23,073 nucleotides of DNA from Chloroflexota bacterium (GTDB lineage Bacteria; Chloroflexota; Dehalococcoidia; SM23-28-2; RBG-16-64-32), in contig JADFKX010000011.1 of the NCBI GenBank assembly GCA_022564695.1, positions 1-23,073 of the forward strand, written 5' to 3'. The number at the start of each line of letters is the position of its first letter. Position 1 is the stretch's first letter. This document shows, piece by piece, positions 1 to 5,801 of the stretch. Under the pieces are notes generated by a model. It searched no databases. It worked only from the letters and a program-made list of their open reading frames with translations, and was not told where the DNA came from. The translations under genes were made by a program, and so were the position numbers.

Positions 1-427
1 GACCCCAGACGCCGCCGCCACGGCTGCCGCCCTTCAGGCCGTCGATGAAGCCGCCCCAGGCGGCCTCCGCCGAGGCAGCCCGCGACAGGCCTTTGATCCT
101 GTCCTCAATGATGTCCCGAACGCGGCCATCCTCGCCGGCGTCCAGCCAGAAGCCGTGCTCGTCCTCGCAGGTGTCGAGTTCCAGGTCGTAGGCGCGGTAG
201 TTGAAGGCGGTCATACGCTTGCCGCACTTGGGGCAGTTCAGCTCGCTCTTGATCTTGGCGAACTGGATGGTGGCGCGGCGCTCCTCTTCCGTGGAGGGGA
301 CTGTCGACTCAAGCTCGTCGAGCTCGTGGTGGTCAAGCCAGCGGCCGTTGCAGGTGGGGCAGTGGTCCACCTCGATGCCGTGGTGGTGCTCGATGACGAG
401 GTCGGCGCTGTCGCGGGGACAGTTCAT
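1..427 (-). CDS. Zinc-ribbon (zf-TFIIB-like) protein, 3' end outside the window
   Basis: The reading frame starts at the ATG at 427-425 and stays open to the window edge, giving 142 residues without a stop. The start is supported by a GGAGG at 436-440, 8 nt upstream. Two zinc-ribbon halves are visible. The first begins MNCPRD and closes with CPTCNGRWLD around residue 23. The second is NCPKCG near residue 64, closing with a single Cys followed by the GFWLDAGE motif. This CxxC plus C..C-x-G-x-W-L-D pattern is typical of the zf-TFIIB family of small bacterial proteins, whose role is poorly defined; zinc binding is expected and the function is unknown. The C-terminal part is Gly-rich. In the second ribbon the last pair is reduced to one Cys (TCEDEHGFW), so its metal site may be altered. 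It lies 86 nt downstream of larE on the same strand. Confidence 0.85.
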   Translation of the reverse strand, partial: MNCPRDSADLVIEHHHGIEVDHCPTCNGRWLDHHELDELESTVPSTEEERRATIQFAKIKSELNCPKCGKRMTAFNYRAYDLELDTCEDEHGFWLDAGEDGRVRDIIEDRIKGLSRAASAEAAWGGFIDGLKGGSRGGGVWG

Positions 428-463
428 AGCGGTGGCCTCCGTTTCTGTAGGAGATATGCGTCT

Positions 464-472
464 AGGGTAGCA
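464..472 (-). promoter_or_regulatory. Possible extended -10 (TGC TACCCT) for the zinc-ribbon gene
   Basis: On the minus strand TGTGC precedes TACCCT (469-464), about 36 nt before the ATG at 427. This leaves a leader of roughly 30 nt that contains the GGAGG ribosome site. No good -35 box was found. The TGTGC context resembles that upstream of larE and fmt. Weak evidence from pattern only. Confidence 0.3.
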
Positions 473-513
473 CAGGGATGGGTGAGTTACAGCAGGTGGG
501 CGGTGAGCAGCAA

Positions 514-1332
514 TCAGGTGGTTCGTCGTCCCAGCGCGGCGTTCAGGGAGCCGGAGCGGTAGCCCGCCAGGTCCAGCGTGACGTACAGGTAGCCCAGCGC
601 CTTCAGCTGCTCCACCACCTCGGCGCGGCGGGCGATGAGCAGCTCCAGCCCCGCCTCGTCCGTCTCGATGCGGGCGACGTCCTCGTGGTGGCGGACGCGG
701 AGCTGTCGCAGGCCGAGGGAGCGCAGGTAGGCCTCCGCGTCGCCGATGCGGCCCAGCGCCTCTACGGTCACGGGCGTGCCGTAGGGGATGCGGGAGGAGA
801 GGCAGGCCATGGCGGGCTTGTCCCAGGTGGGCAGACCCCGCTCCCGCGAGAGGGCGCGGATGTCGTCCTTGGTGAGGCCGGCCTCCACCAGCGGGCTGCG
901 GACGCCGTGCTGGGCGGCGGCGCGGCGGCCGGGGCGAAAGTCGCCGGTATCGTCCAGGTTGCAGCCGTCGACGACGTGATCGAAGCCGCGCTCTCGCGCT
1001 ATCCCTATGAGGCGGCCGTAGAGCTCGTCCTTGCAGTGGAAGCAGCGGTCGGGGCTGTTGGCGACGTAGTTGGGGTCGTCCATCTCCTGCGTGTCGATGA
1101 GCTCGTGGGCGATGCCGAAGCTCAGGGCCATCTCCTTCGCCTCCTGCACCTCGGACTGCGGGATGGAGGGGGAGACGCCGGTTATCGCCAGGGCGCGGTC
1201 GCTAAGGACGTCGCTGGCCACGGCGGCGACGAAGGTGGAGTCGACGCCGCCGGAGTAGGCGACGATGACGGAGCCCATCTCCGCGATGATGCCCTTCAGC
1301 GTCTGGAGCTTTTCGAGGGCGGCGTCAGTCAT
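514..1332 (-). CDS. larE: LarE-type ATP-dependent sacrificial sulfur transferase
   Basis: The product has 272 residues, normal for LarE. The N-terminal PP-loop SGGVDST (residues 27-33) marks an ATP-pyrophosphatase fold. Other family features are DRCFHCKDELY near residues 95-105, DGCNLDDTGDFRPGRRAA near 122-140 and KPAMACLSSRIPYG near 172-185. LarE adenylates the carboxylates of the pyridinium dicarboxylate precursor of the nickel-pincer nucleotide (NPN) cofactor and inserts sulfur. In the characterised Lactobacillus enzyme the sulfur comes from the enzyme's own Cys176. Here Cys177 in ACLSSR sits at the matching place, which favours the sacrificial mechanism over an iron-sulfur-dependent one. 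The start is ATG with GAGG close upstream. No larB, larC or lactate racemase gene is visible nearby. It lies 55 nt downstream of the alcohol dehydrogenase on the same strand. Confidence 0.9.
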   Translation of the reverse strand: MTDAALEKLQTLKGIIAEMGSVIVAYSGGVDSTFVAAVASDVLSDRALAITGVSPSIPQSEVQEAKEMALSFGIAHELIDTQEMDDPNYVANSPDRCFHCKDELYGRLIGIARERGFDHVVDGCNLDDTGDFRPGRRAAAQHGVRSPLVEAGLTKDDIRALSRERGLPTWDKPAMACLSSRIPYGTPVTVEALGRIGDAEAYLRSLGLRQLRVRHHEDVARIETDEAGLELLIARRAEVVEQLKALGYLYVTLDLAGYRSGSLNAALGRRTT

Positions 1333-1340
1333 AACACCTC

Positions 1341-1349
1341 ATGCTAGCA
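1341..1349 (-). promoter_or_regulatory. Extended -10 (TGC TAGCAT) just before larE
   Basis: On the minus strand TGTGC is followed by TAGCAT (1346-1341), which ends 8 nt before the larE ATG. With standard spacing the transcript would begin about 2 nt before the start codon, a leaderless or near-leaderless arrangement. There is no convincing -35. The GAGG that looks like a ribosome site would then lie upstream of the RNA start, so only one of the two readings can be correct. Confidence 0.4.
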
Positions 1350-1387
1350 CAGAAAGTGTTCAGTTAGGCCTGTCGCCTGGTGACGGG

Positions 1388-2446
1388 CTAGGGGGTGATG
1401 GCGATCTTGAGGACGCCGTCCGTCTTGGCGCGGAACAGGTCGTAGGCCTTGGGCATGTCGGCGAGCTTCATGTGGTGGGTGAACAGGGGCGTCAGGTCGA
1501 CGTCACTATTCTGTAGCAGGCCCAGAAGGTGCTCCAACCGTTCGCTGCCAGAGGGGCAGAGGGTGGTGACGATGCGGCGGTGCAGGAAGGATGGGGAGAG
1601 GGTGGGCATGCTCACCTGGGGCGTGAGGCCGTACACGCCGATGGAGGACACCGTGCCGCCGCGACGGACGACACGAGTGCAGCTCTCGAAGGTGGGCTGA
1701 GTGCCTACGGCCTCAACGGCGACGTCCACACCCACGTTGTTGGTGAGCGACATGATCTCGATGACTGCGTCCTTCTCCTTAACGTTGATGACTACGTTTG
1801 CGCCGAACTTCTTGGACATCTCCAGGCGCTCAGGGACGGCGTCCACGGCGATGATGAGGCCGCAGCCGCGGGCGCGAGCACCGGCGGTGGCGCAGAGGCC
1901 GAGGGGGCCCTGGGCGAAGATGGCGACGGAATCGCCGAAGCCCGCTCCGGCGCGCTCGATGGCGCCGAAGCCAGTAGACATAATGTCTGTGGCGAAGAGG
2001 GCGGCTTCGTCGGAGACGCTTTCGGGGACTTTGGCGGCGTTGATGTCTGCGAAGGGGACGGCGTAGTACTCCGCCTGGCAACCGAAGAGTACGTGACCGC
2101 CGCCGCTGCACATGCTATGGTCTACGGTCATGCACTCATGGCACTTGCCGCAGCCGACGAGGCAGGAGGCGATGACGCGGTCGCCGGGCTGAAATCGGGT
2201 GACGCCGGCGCCGACGGCGTGGACGGTGCCCACGGCCTCGTGGCCCATGGGAAAGCCTTCCGGCCTGCCGACGCCAGGGGCGAGTCCTTCCAGCACCTGG
2301 TTGGGGAATTCGTCCACAAAATGCATGTCCGATCCACAGACGGTGGCCAGGGTTGTTTTGAGTACGATCTCACCTTCGCCGGGCTCGGGGATGGGTATGT
2401 CCATCATCTCTACTTTGCCATTCTCAGTCTTGATGCATGCTTGCAC
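1388..2446 (-). CDS. Zinc-dependent medium-chain alcohol dehydrogenase
   Basis: The product has 352 residues with the full medium-chain dehydrogenase layout. Catalytic zinc ligands are likely Cys37 (CGSD), His69 (MGHE) and Asp154 (ATD), the Cys/His/Asp set known from bacterial secondary alcohol dehydrogenases. Structural zinc ligands are Cys99, Cys102, Cys105 and Cys113 (C-x2-C-x2-C-x7-C). The Rossmann loop reads AQGPLG near 178-183. Asp202 at the end of the second strand suggests NAD rather than NADP. Substrate cannot be read from sequence; secondary alcohols, threonine or polyols are possible. The start is the GTG at 2446-2444, because AGGAGG lies 8 nt upstream and the product then begins at the normal place for the family. 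The frame runs open much further upstream, but that part is antisense to rplY. It is divergent from rplY and upstream of larE. Confidence 0.9.
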   Translation of the reverse strand: MQACIKTENGKVEMMDIPIPEPGEGEIVLKTTLATVCGSDMHFVDEFPNQVLEGLAPGVGRPEGFPMGHEAVGTVHAVGAGVTRFQPGDRVIASCLVGCGKCHECMTVDHSMCSGGGHVLFGCQAEYYAVPFADINAAKVPESVSDEAALFATDIMSTGFGAIERAGAGFGDSVAIFAQGPLGLCATAGARARGCGLIIAVDAVPERLEMSKKFGANVVINVKEKDAVIEIMSLTNNVGVDVAVEAVGTQPTFESCTRVVRRGGTVSSIGVYGLTPQVSMPTLSPSFLHRRIVTTLCPSGSERLEHLLGLLQNSDVDLTPLFTHHMKLADMPKAYDLFRAKTDGVLKIAITP

Positions 2447-2454
2447 GGGGGCGA

Positions 2455-2460
2455 CCTCCT
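2455..2460 (-). promoter_or_regulatory. Ribosome binding site that fixes the alcohol dehydrogenase start
   Basis: AGGAGG on the minus strand ends 8 nt before GTG 2446-2444. It selects this GTG over the long upstream open frame and over the internal ATG codons at residues 14 and 15. Confidence 0.8.
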
Positions 2461-2482
2461 CACGATACGTCTTGGCCCGCCA

Positions 2483-2512
2483 ATGACAGCACAGGGGGCA
2501 GTTGTACGTCAA
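2483..2512 (-). promoter_or_regulatory. Possible promoter of the alcohol dehydrogenase
   Basis: The minus strand shows TTGACG (2512-2507), an 18-nt spacer and TGTCAT (2488-2483), the latter preceded by TGC as in an extended -10. The start of transcription would fall near 2476, leaving about 30 nt of leader that holds the AGGAGG. The -10 box is weak. Confidence 0.4.
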
Positions 2513-2528
2513 GGGGAGCGGCCTCTCG

Positions 2529-2557
2529 TTGACCGCGGCGAGGCGTTGGGCTAATCT
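2529..2557 (+). promoter_or_regulatory. Promoter of rplY
   Basis: TTGACC (2529-2534), a 17-nt spacer and TAATCT (2552-2557) fit a housekeeping promoter. Transcription would start near 2564, giving a leader of about 15-18 nt with AAGGAG at 2570-2575. Confidence 0.6.
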
Positions 2558-2578
2558 GAAGCCTGGCGCAAGGAGAAG

Positions 2579-3271
2579 ATGATGGTACAGAAGACGAAGG
2601 TAGAGTTGAAGGTTAGCCCGCGTGAGGTGCTGGGCAAGAAGGTGAAGGCGCTGCGGCGTGGGGGCGTGATCCCCGCCAACGTATACGGACACGCCCTGGA
2701 GTCGGTCGCCATCCAGATCTCGAAGGACGACCTGGCTCATCTCCTGCACAGCGCCGGCCGGAACGAGATCGTCTATCTGCGCCTGGACGGCGAGGAGACC
2801 CGGCCTACGTTCCTGCGCCAGATCCAGCGCAACCCCGTGACGGACGCCATCCTGCATGTGGACTTTTATCAGATATCGCTCAAGGAGAAGGTGCGGATGG
2901 AGGTGCGTCTGGTGACGGTGGGGACCGCCCCCGCTGAGCAGACTCACGGAGGTACCCTTCTGCACAGCCTGGACCGGATCGCGGTGGAGGGGCTTCCTAC
3001 GGAGATACCGTCCGTCATTGAGGTGGATGTGTCCGGCCTGGACGAGATTGACGCAGCGATCCACGTGCGCGAGCTTAGCGTGCCCGACGAGATAACCGTT
3101 CTCAGTGACCCCGAGCAGGTGGTGGCCAAGGTAGCGCCGCCGCAGGTGGAGAAAGAGCCTGAAGAAGAGGAGGTCGAGGTTCCCGAGGGCGAGGTTCCCG
3201 AGGAGGGTGCGGCCGAGGGCGAGGAGGGCGAGGAGCCTGCCGCCGAAGGCGGCAAGGAGGGCAAAGGCTAG
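2579..3271 (+). CDS. rplY: Large ribosomal subunit protein bL25, long (Ctc/TL5) form
   Basis: The 230-residue product matches the long form of bL25, which binds 5S rRNA in the large subunit. The N-terminal L25 domain (about residues 6-97) includes RRGGVIPANVYG and QRNPVTDAILHVDFYQI. The TL5/Ctc C-terminal beta domain (about 98-190) includes GGTLLHSLDRIAVEGLPTEIP and ELSVPDEITVL. Residues from about 192 onward form a very acidic Glu/Gly/Pro tail ending in a Lys-rich GGKEGKG, a common feature of this family in GC-rich phyla. Two ATG codons lie in tandem at 2579 and 2582. AAGGAG leaves only 3 nt before the first and 6 nt before the second, so 2582 may be the real start. A promoter and an intrinsic terminator flank it, so it is probably transcribed alone. 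Confidence 0.95.
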   Translation: MMVQKTKVELKVSPREVLGKKVKALRRGGVIPANVYGHALESVAIQISKDDLAHLLHSAGRNEIVYLRLDGEETRPTFLRQIQRNPVTDAILHVDFYQISLKEKVRMEVRLVTVGTAPAEQTHGGTLLHSLDRIAVEGLPTEIPSVIEVDVSGLDEIDAAIHVRELSVPDEITVLSDPEQVVAKVAPPQVEKEPEEEEVEVPEGEVPEEGAAEGEEGEEPAAEGGKEGKG

Positions 3272-3291
3272 ATATTCGGGCTACGAACCCG

Positions 3292-3321
3292 ATGGGGAGG
3301 GCGTTCCGCTCTCCCCATTTT
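3292..3321 (+). terminator. Intrinsic terminator of rplY
   Basis: ATGGGGAG (3292-3299) and CTCCCCAT (3311-3318) form a perfect 8-bp stem with an 11-nt loop, followed by TTTT (3318-3321), 20 nt after the rplY stop. The opposite strand has no T-run after the stem, so it seems to serve rplY and not fmt. Confidence 0.75.
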
Positions 3322-3323
3322 CA

Positions 3324-4289
3324 TTACCCGTCCAGCCTGCGGCCGATGAACTCCCGCATCCCCCTCAGGAACTCACTCGCGGTCAGCCTGCGCCGCCCCT
3401 CTCGTTGGGTCGCCAGCACAGCCAGCACTCCCTTCCCCGTGGCCACGCCGAACGCGCCCCGGTCGGCAGCGGGCGGAAGTCCAGCCTGCTGCTCCGCGCT
3501 CAGCGCCACCACCGTGCCCGGAGCGGCTCCACCGTCCGCCAAGGGCCAGGCCTCCCATATGTGCAGCAGCTTGCCGTCGAGCGTCGTATAGGCGCCCGGC
3601 CAGGGGTTGTAGGCACGCACGCGCCGCCAGATCTCGTCCGCGGCCAGGGACCAGTCGATGGCGCCGTGCTCTTTCTTGAGGAGCGGTGCTTTCGTAGCCA
3701 ACGAATGGTCCTGAGGTTGCGGCTCGATCTCGTCGCGTAGCCAGCGGGGCAGCGTGTCCGCGACGAGGTCTGCGGCGACGTGGGAGAGTTTCTCCATCAA
3801 CGTTCCCGCGGTGTCTGAGTCGTCGATGGGAAGGCGGCGCTGGGCCAGTATGGGTCCGCTGTCCATGCCAGGGTCCATTAGGATGATGGTGATGCCGGTT
3901 TCATGGTCGCCGGCCAGGATGGCGGCGGGGGCTGGGGAGGCGCCGCGATGCCGGGGCAGGAGGGAGGGGTGGACGTTGAGAACGCCCTTGCTCGGTATCT
4001 CCAGAACCTCCTGACGCAGAATCTGACCGAAGGCCACGCCAACTGCGGCCTCGGGGTGAAGAGAGGCCAGTTCGGCCAGCGTTGATGGGTCGCGCAGACT
4101 GTCCGGCTGGTGGACAGGCAGGCCTATCTCCAGGGCGGCGGTCTTTACGGGTGGCGGAGTTGAGTGACGGCCGCGTCCAGCCGGTCTGTCCGGTTGCGTG
4201 TAGACCGCCTTGATATCGAACCCATCGTCGACGAGCCGACGCAGGGAGGGGACGGCGAAAGAGGGCGTGCCCAGAAAAACGATGGCCAT
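3324..4289 (-). CDS. fmt: Methionyl-tRNA formyltransferase
   Basis: The product has 321 residues and formylates Met on initiator tRNA using 10-formyltetrahydrofolate. The N-terminal formyltransferase fold starts MAIVFLGTPSFAVPSL. The catalytic trio is Asn105 and His107 in LNVHPSLLPRHRGASP and Asp143 in MDPGMDSGPI, three positions earlier than in the E. coli enzyme. The C-terminal domain contains EIWRRVRAYNPWPGAYT and the closing GMREFIGRRLDG. The ATG at 4289-4287 is chosen because the family begins exactly there. The frame remains open upstream, but that stretch is antisense to the Pro/Thr repeats of the next gene. No clear ribosome site is present; a TGC TAGAAT box lies 16 nt upstream. No deformylase gene (def) is adjacent. 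It converges on rplY and is divergent from the lipoprotein gene. Confidence 0.95.
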   Translation of the reverse strand: MAIVFLGTPSFAVPSLRRLVDDGFDIKAVYTQPDRPAGRGRHSTPPPVKTAALEIGLPVHQPDSLRDPSTLAELASLHPEAAVGVAFGQILRQEVLEIPSKGVLNVHPSLLPRHRGASPAPAAILAGDHETGITIILMDPGMDSGPILAQRRLPIDDSDTAGTLMEKLSHVAADLVADTLPRWLRDEIEPQPQDHSLATKAPLLKKEHGAIDWSLAADEIWRRVRAYNPWPGAYTTLDGKLLHIWEAWPLADGGAAPGTVVALSAEQQAGLPPAADRGAFGVATGKGVLAVLATQREGRRRLTASEFLRGMREFIGRRLDG

Positions 4290-4305
4290 GATGGTTCGCC
4301 CGCCG

Positions 4306-4314
4306 ATTCTAGCA
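4306..4314 (-). promoter_or_regulatory. Extended -10 (TGC TAGAAT) for fmt
   Basis: The minus strand reads CGTGC TAGAAT, with the hexamer at 4311-4306. A transcript start near 4299 would leave a leader of about 10 nt, too short for a normal ribosome site, and none is seen. No convincing -35 was found. Confidence 0.45.
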
Positions 4315-4327
4315 CGGGCCGCTTCCG

Positions 4328-4353
4328 TAACGCGATGCAGGGCTCCCGCGTTA
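4328..4353. promoter_or_regulatory. Inverted repeat in the fmt/lipoprotein divergent region
   Basis: TAACGCG (4328-4334) and CGCGTTA (4347-4353) are perfect 7-bp inverted arms with 12 nt between them. The right arm overlaps the putative -10 of the lipoprotein gene, and the left arm lies upstream of the fmt promoter. It could be an operator for one or both genes. Inference from position only. Confidence 0.4.
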
Positions 4354-4357
4354 TAAC
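4352..4357 (+). promoter_or_regulatory. Putative -10 (TATAAC) giving a leaderless lipoprotein transcript
   Basis: TATAAC ends 5 nt before the GTG at 4363, so transcription would begin at or next to the first base of the start codon. No ribosome site precedes the GTG, which fits a leaderless message. The -35 region is not recognisable. Confidence 0.4.
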
Positions 4358-4362
4358 TGTCG

Positions 4363-4971
4363 GTGTTTGTAAGAAGAGTAGGTGTTCGTCTATGGTGGCC
4401 GCTCGGGGCGTTACTGGCGGTCGTAGCGATTTCTGTCGCGTTGGCCTGCAACGGCGATGGTGAGGAGGAACCGACCATTGTCATCAGCTTCACCACCCCG
4501 ACTGTGGTTCCCACCACCACGCCGACCCCTACACCTACGCCGAGCCCCACCCCTTCCCCTACCCCAACGCCGACGCCAAACCCCGATGTGTGCGGTGTCA
4601 ACCCGGACCCTGCTCCTGCCAGCATCCTCCAGGTTCAGGAGCCCCAGCCTGGAGAGAAGGTGCGACCGTCATTTCACCTCCGCGGCTGGGGATCCACGGA
4701 GGGCTTCCAGCAGATCGGGGTTGGGGTGGCGGTGATCAACGCCGCTGGGGATATTGTGCTGGTGCTGGACCCCGTGCCCGCTCAGCCACGGGCTTTTCGC
4801 GCACTGCCATCGGGGCTGGAGAACACGGAGTTCTCGAGCCCGTTCGGAGTGGACGTTCAGATCGCGAACCTTTCGGGTCCGACGTCATTCTGCCTGTGGG
4901 TCTTCCTGGACACGGACGCGGAAGGCAGTCCCAAGGGTGTGGTCCAGGTGCCGGTTCTGGTTGCTCCCTAG
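4363..4971 (+). CDS. Probable secreted lipoprotein with Pro/Thr linker and Gmad2-like domain
   Basis: The product has 202 residues. Residues 1-28 form a signal peptide with basic start (VRRVGVR) and hydrophobic core. Cys29 in VALAC is a candidate lipidation site, though the lipobox is not ideal. Residues 37-75 form a Thr/Pro-rich spacer. From about residue 85 to the end, the pattern ILQVQEPQPGEKV...FHLRGWGSTEGFQQIGVGVAVINAAGDIVLV resembles Gmad2, an immunoglobulin-like domain found in germination-related and other bacterial surface proteins. That match is from memory and is moderate. The likely location is the outer face of the membrane, with the spacer projecting the domain; the ligand is unknown. 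The start is GTG with no ribosome site. Its last 4 nt overlap the end of the convergent SAM hydrolase gene. Confidence 0.75.
   Translation: MFVRRVGVRLWWPLGALLAVVAISVALACNGDGEEEPTIVISFTTPTVVPTTTPTPTPTPSPTPSPTPTPTPNPDVCGVNPDPAPASILQVQEPQPGEKVRPSFHLRGWGSTEGFQQIGVGVAVINAAGDIVLVLDPVPAQPRAFRALPSGLENTEFSSPFGVDVQIANLSGPTSFCLWVFLDTDAEGSPKGVVQVPVLVAP
4510..4584 (+). repeat. Low-complexity Pro/Thr coding repeat
   Basis: Imperfect hexamer-like units of the type CC-N-AC-N encode the TPTPTPSPTPSPTPTPTPNP spacer of the lipoprotein. Length variation by slippage is plausible. Such spacers are common in surface proteins of GC-rich Chloroflexota-like bacteria. Confidence 0.85.
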
Positions 4972-5792
4972 CCGCTACGCACCAACACCGGCTCGCCGAT
5001 GTCGACGGCCAGTTCAGCGGCGGCGCTGCTTCCAGTCAGCGCTATCTCCAGGAAGCCGGAGCTGCCTGCCAGCGCCGTTAGGCCAGGCTTCTCCGCATAG
5101 CTGCGCTGGAGGCCCTCGATCTGGCGCTCGCCTATCTCCACCGTGATCCGCCGCGATGCCAGATCCTCTCTGCGCACGTTGGTGACAAGGTTGCCGAAGA
5201 GGTCGATGTGGACGACTCGGCCGCTCAGGGCGCCGTCGGGCCGCCTCCGTGCGCGGAATGGGGGCAGGGCGAATACTTCACTCACGACATCGCCCAGGTC
5301 TGACAGCGGCAGGCCCAGCGACAGATGAGCTGCCGCTGGGGCGAAGATGTCGCGACCGTGGAACGTATCGCTGACGGGTTGCCTGTGGTAGCGAGGGTTG
5401 TTCAGGGCCACGCCCAGAACGTCTTCTGGCAGGGGGACACGCGCACCGGCTTCGTCGGCGTGGCTGCGGGTGTCTTCGGGCAGGGCGGCGGAGAGTAGGC
5501 CGTTGTCCGGCCCAAGGAAGCTTCCGCTGGGCGTTCGCAGGGCGATGGCGCGTCGCCCCGTGCCCACCTCCGGGTCCACCACGGCCAGATGGATGGCGCT
5601 GGGCGGGAAATACGGGCACGCCGCCTCCAGCAGGAAGGCTCCCTGCTCTACGCGCTGGGGCCTCACTGCGTGGCTCAGGTCTACGATTATCGCCTCCGGG
5701 TTGAGTGAGAGGATGACGCCTTTCATGGAGGCGACGTATGGGTCGGCGAGGCCGAAATCGGTAGTAAGGGTGATGATGGACTGTGGTGGCAC
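4968..5792 (-). CDS. SAM hydroxide adenosyltransferase (DUF62 family)
   Basis: The product has 274 residues, typical of the family that splits S-adenosylmethionine with hydroxide into adenosine and methionine and is related to fluorinase and chlorinase. Family signatures are ITLTTDFGLADPYV (7-20), IIVDLSH (35-41), AVVDPEVGTGRRAI (70-83), GPDNGLL (94-100), SDTFHGRDIFAPAAAHL (141-157) and HIDLFGNLVTN. The water-activating Asp/Arg/His trio is probably Asp73, Arg80 or Arg81, and His145. The usual VVDPGVG is VVDPEVG here, an unusual Glu in the loop. No extended halide-binding loop typical of fluorinases was noticed. The start is GTG, 9 nt after the stop of the solute-binding protein gene, with no strong ribosome site, so translational coupling is likely. 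It is the last gene of the gatB operon. Confidence 0.9.
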   Translation of the reverse strand: MPPQSIITLTTDFGLADPYVASMKGVILSLNPEAIIVDLSHAVRPQRVEQGAFLLEAACPYFPPSAIHLAVVDPEVGTGRRAIALRTPSGSFLGPDNGLLSAALPEDTRSHADEAGARVPLPEDVLGVALNNPRYHRQPVSDTFHGRDIFAPAAAHLSLGLPLSDLGDVVSEVFALPPFRARRRPDGALSGRVVHIDLFGNLVTNVRREDLASRRITVEIGERQIEGLQRSYAEKPGLTALAGSSGFLEIALTGSSAAAELAVDIGEPVLVRSG

Positions 5793-5801
5793 GGCTGCGC
5801 G

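Noticed and set aside
478..1347. Long plus-strand open frame opposite larE
   Set aside because: The repetitive Ala/Gly/Val/Asp composition is typical of the antisense of GC-rich genes; larE has clear catalytic motifs.
1529..2554. Long plus-strand open frame opposite the alcohol dehydrogenase
   Set aside because: Antisense shadow without motifs or a supported start.
2447..3064. Upstream extension of the alcohol dehydrogenase frame on the minus strand
   Set aside because: It runs antisense through rplY, lacks domain features, and the GTG at 2446 with AGGAGG gives the normal family start.
4290..4625. Upstream extension of the fmt frame on the minus strand
   Set aside because: It reads the antisense of the Pro/Thr repeat as a Gly/Val repeat; Fmt proteins start at the ATG at 4289.
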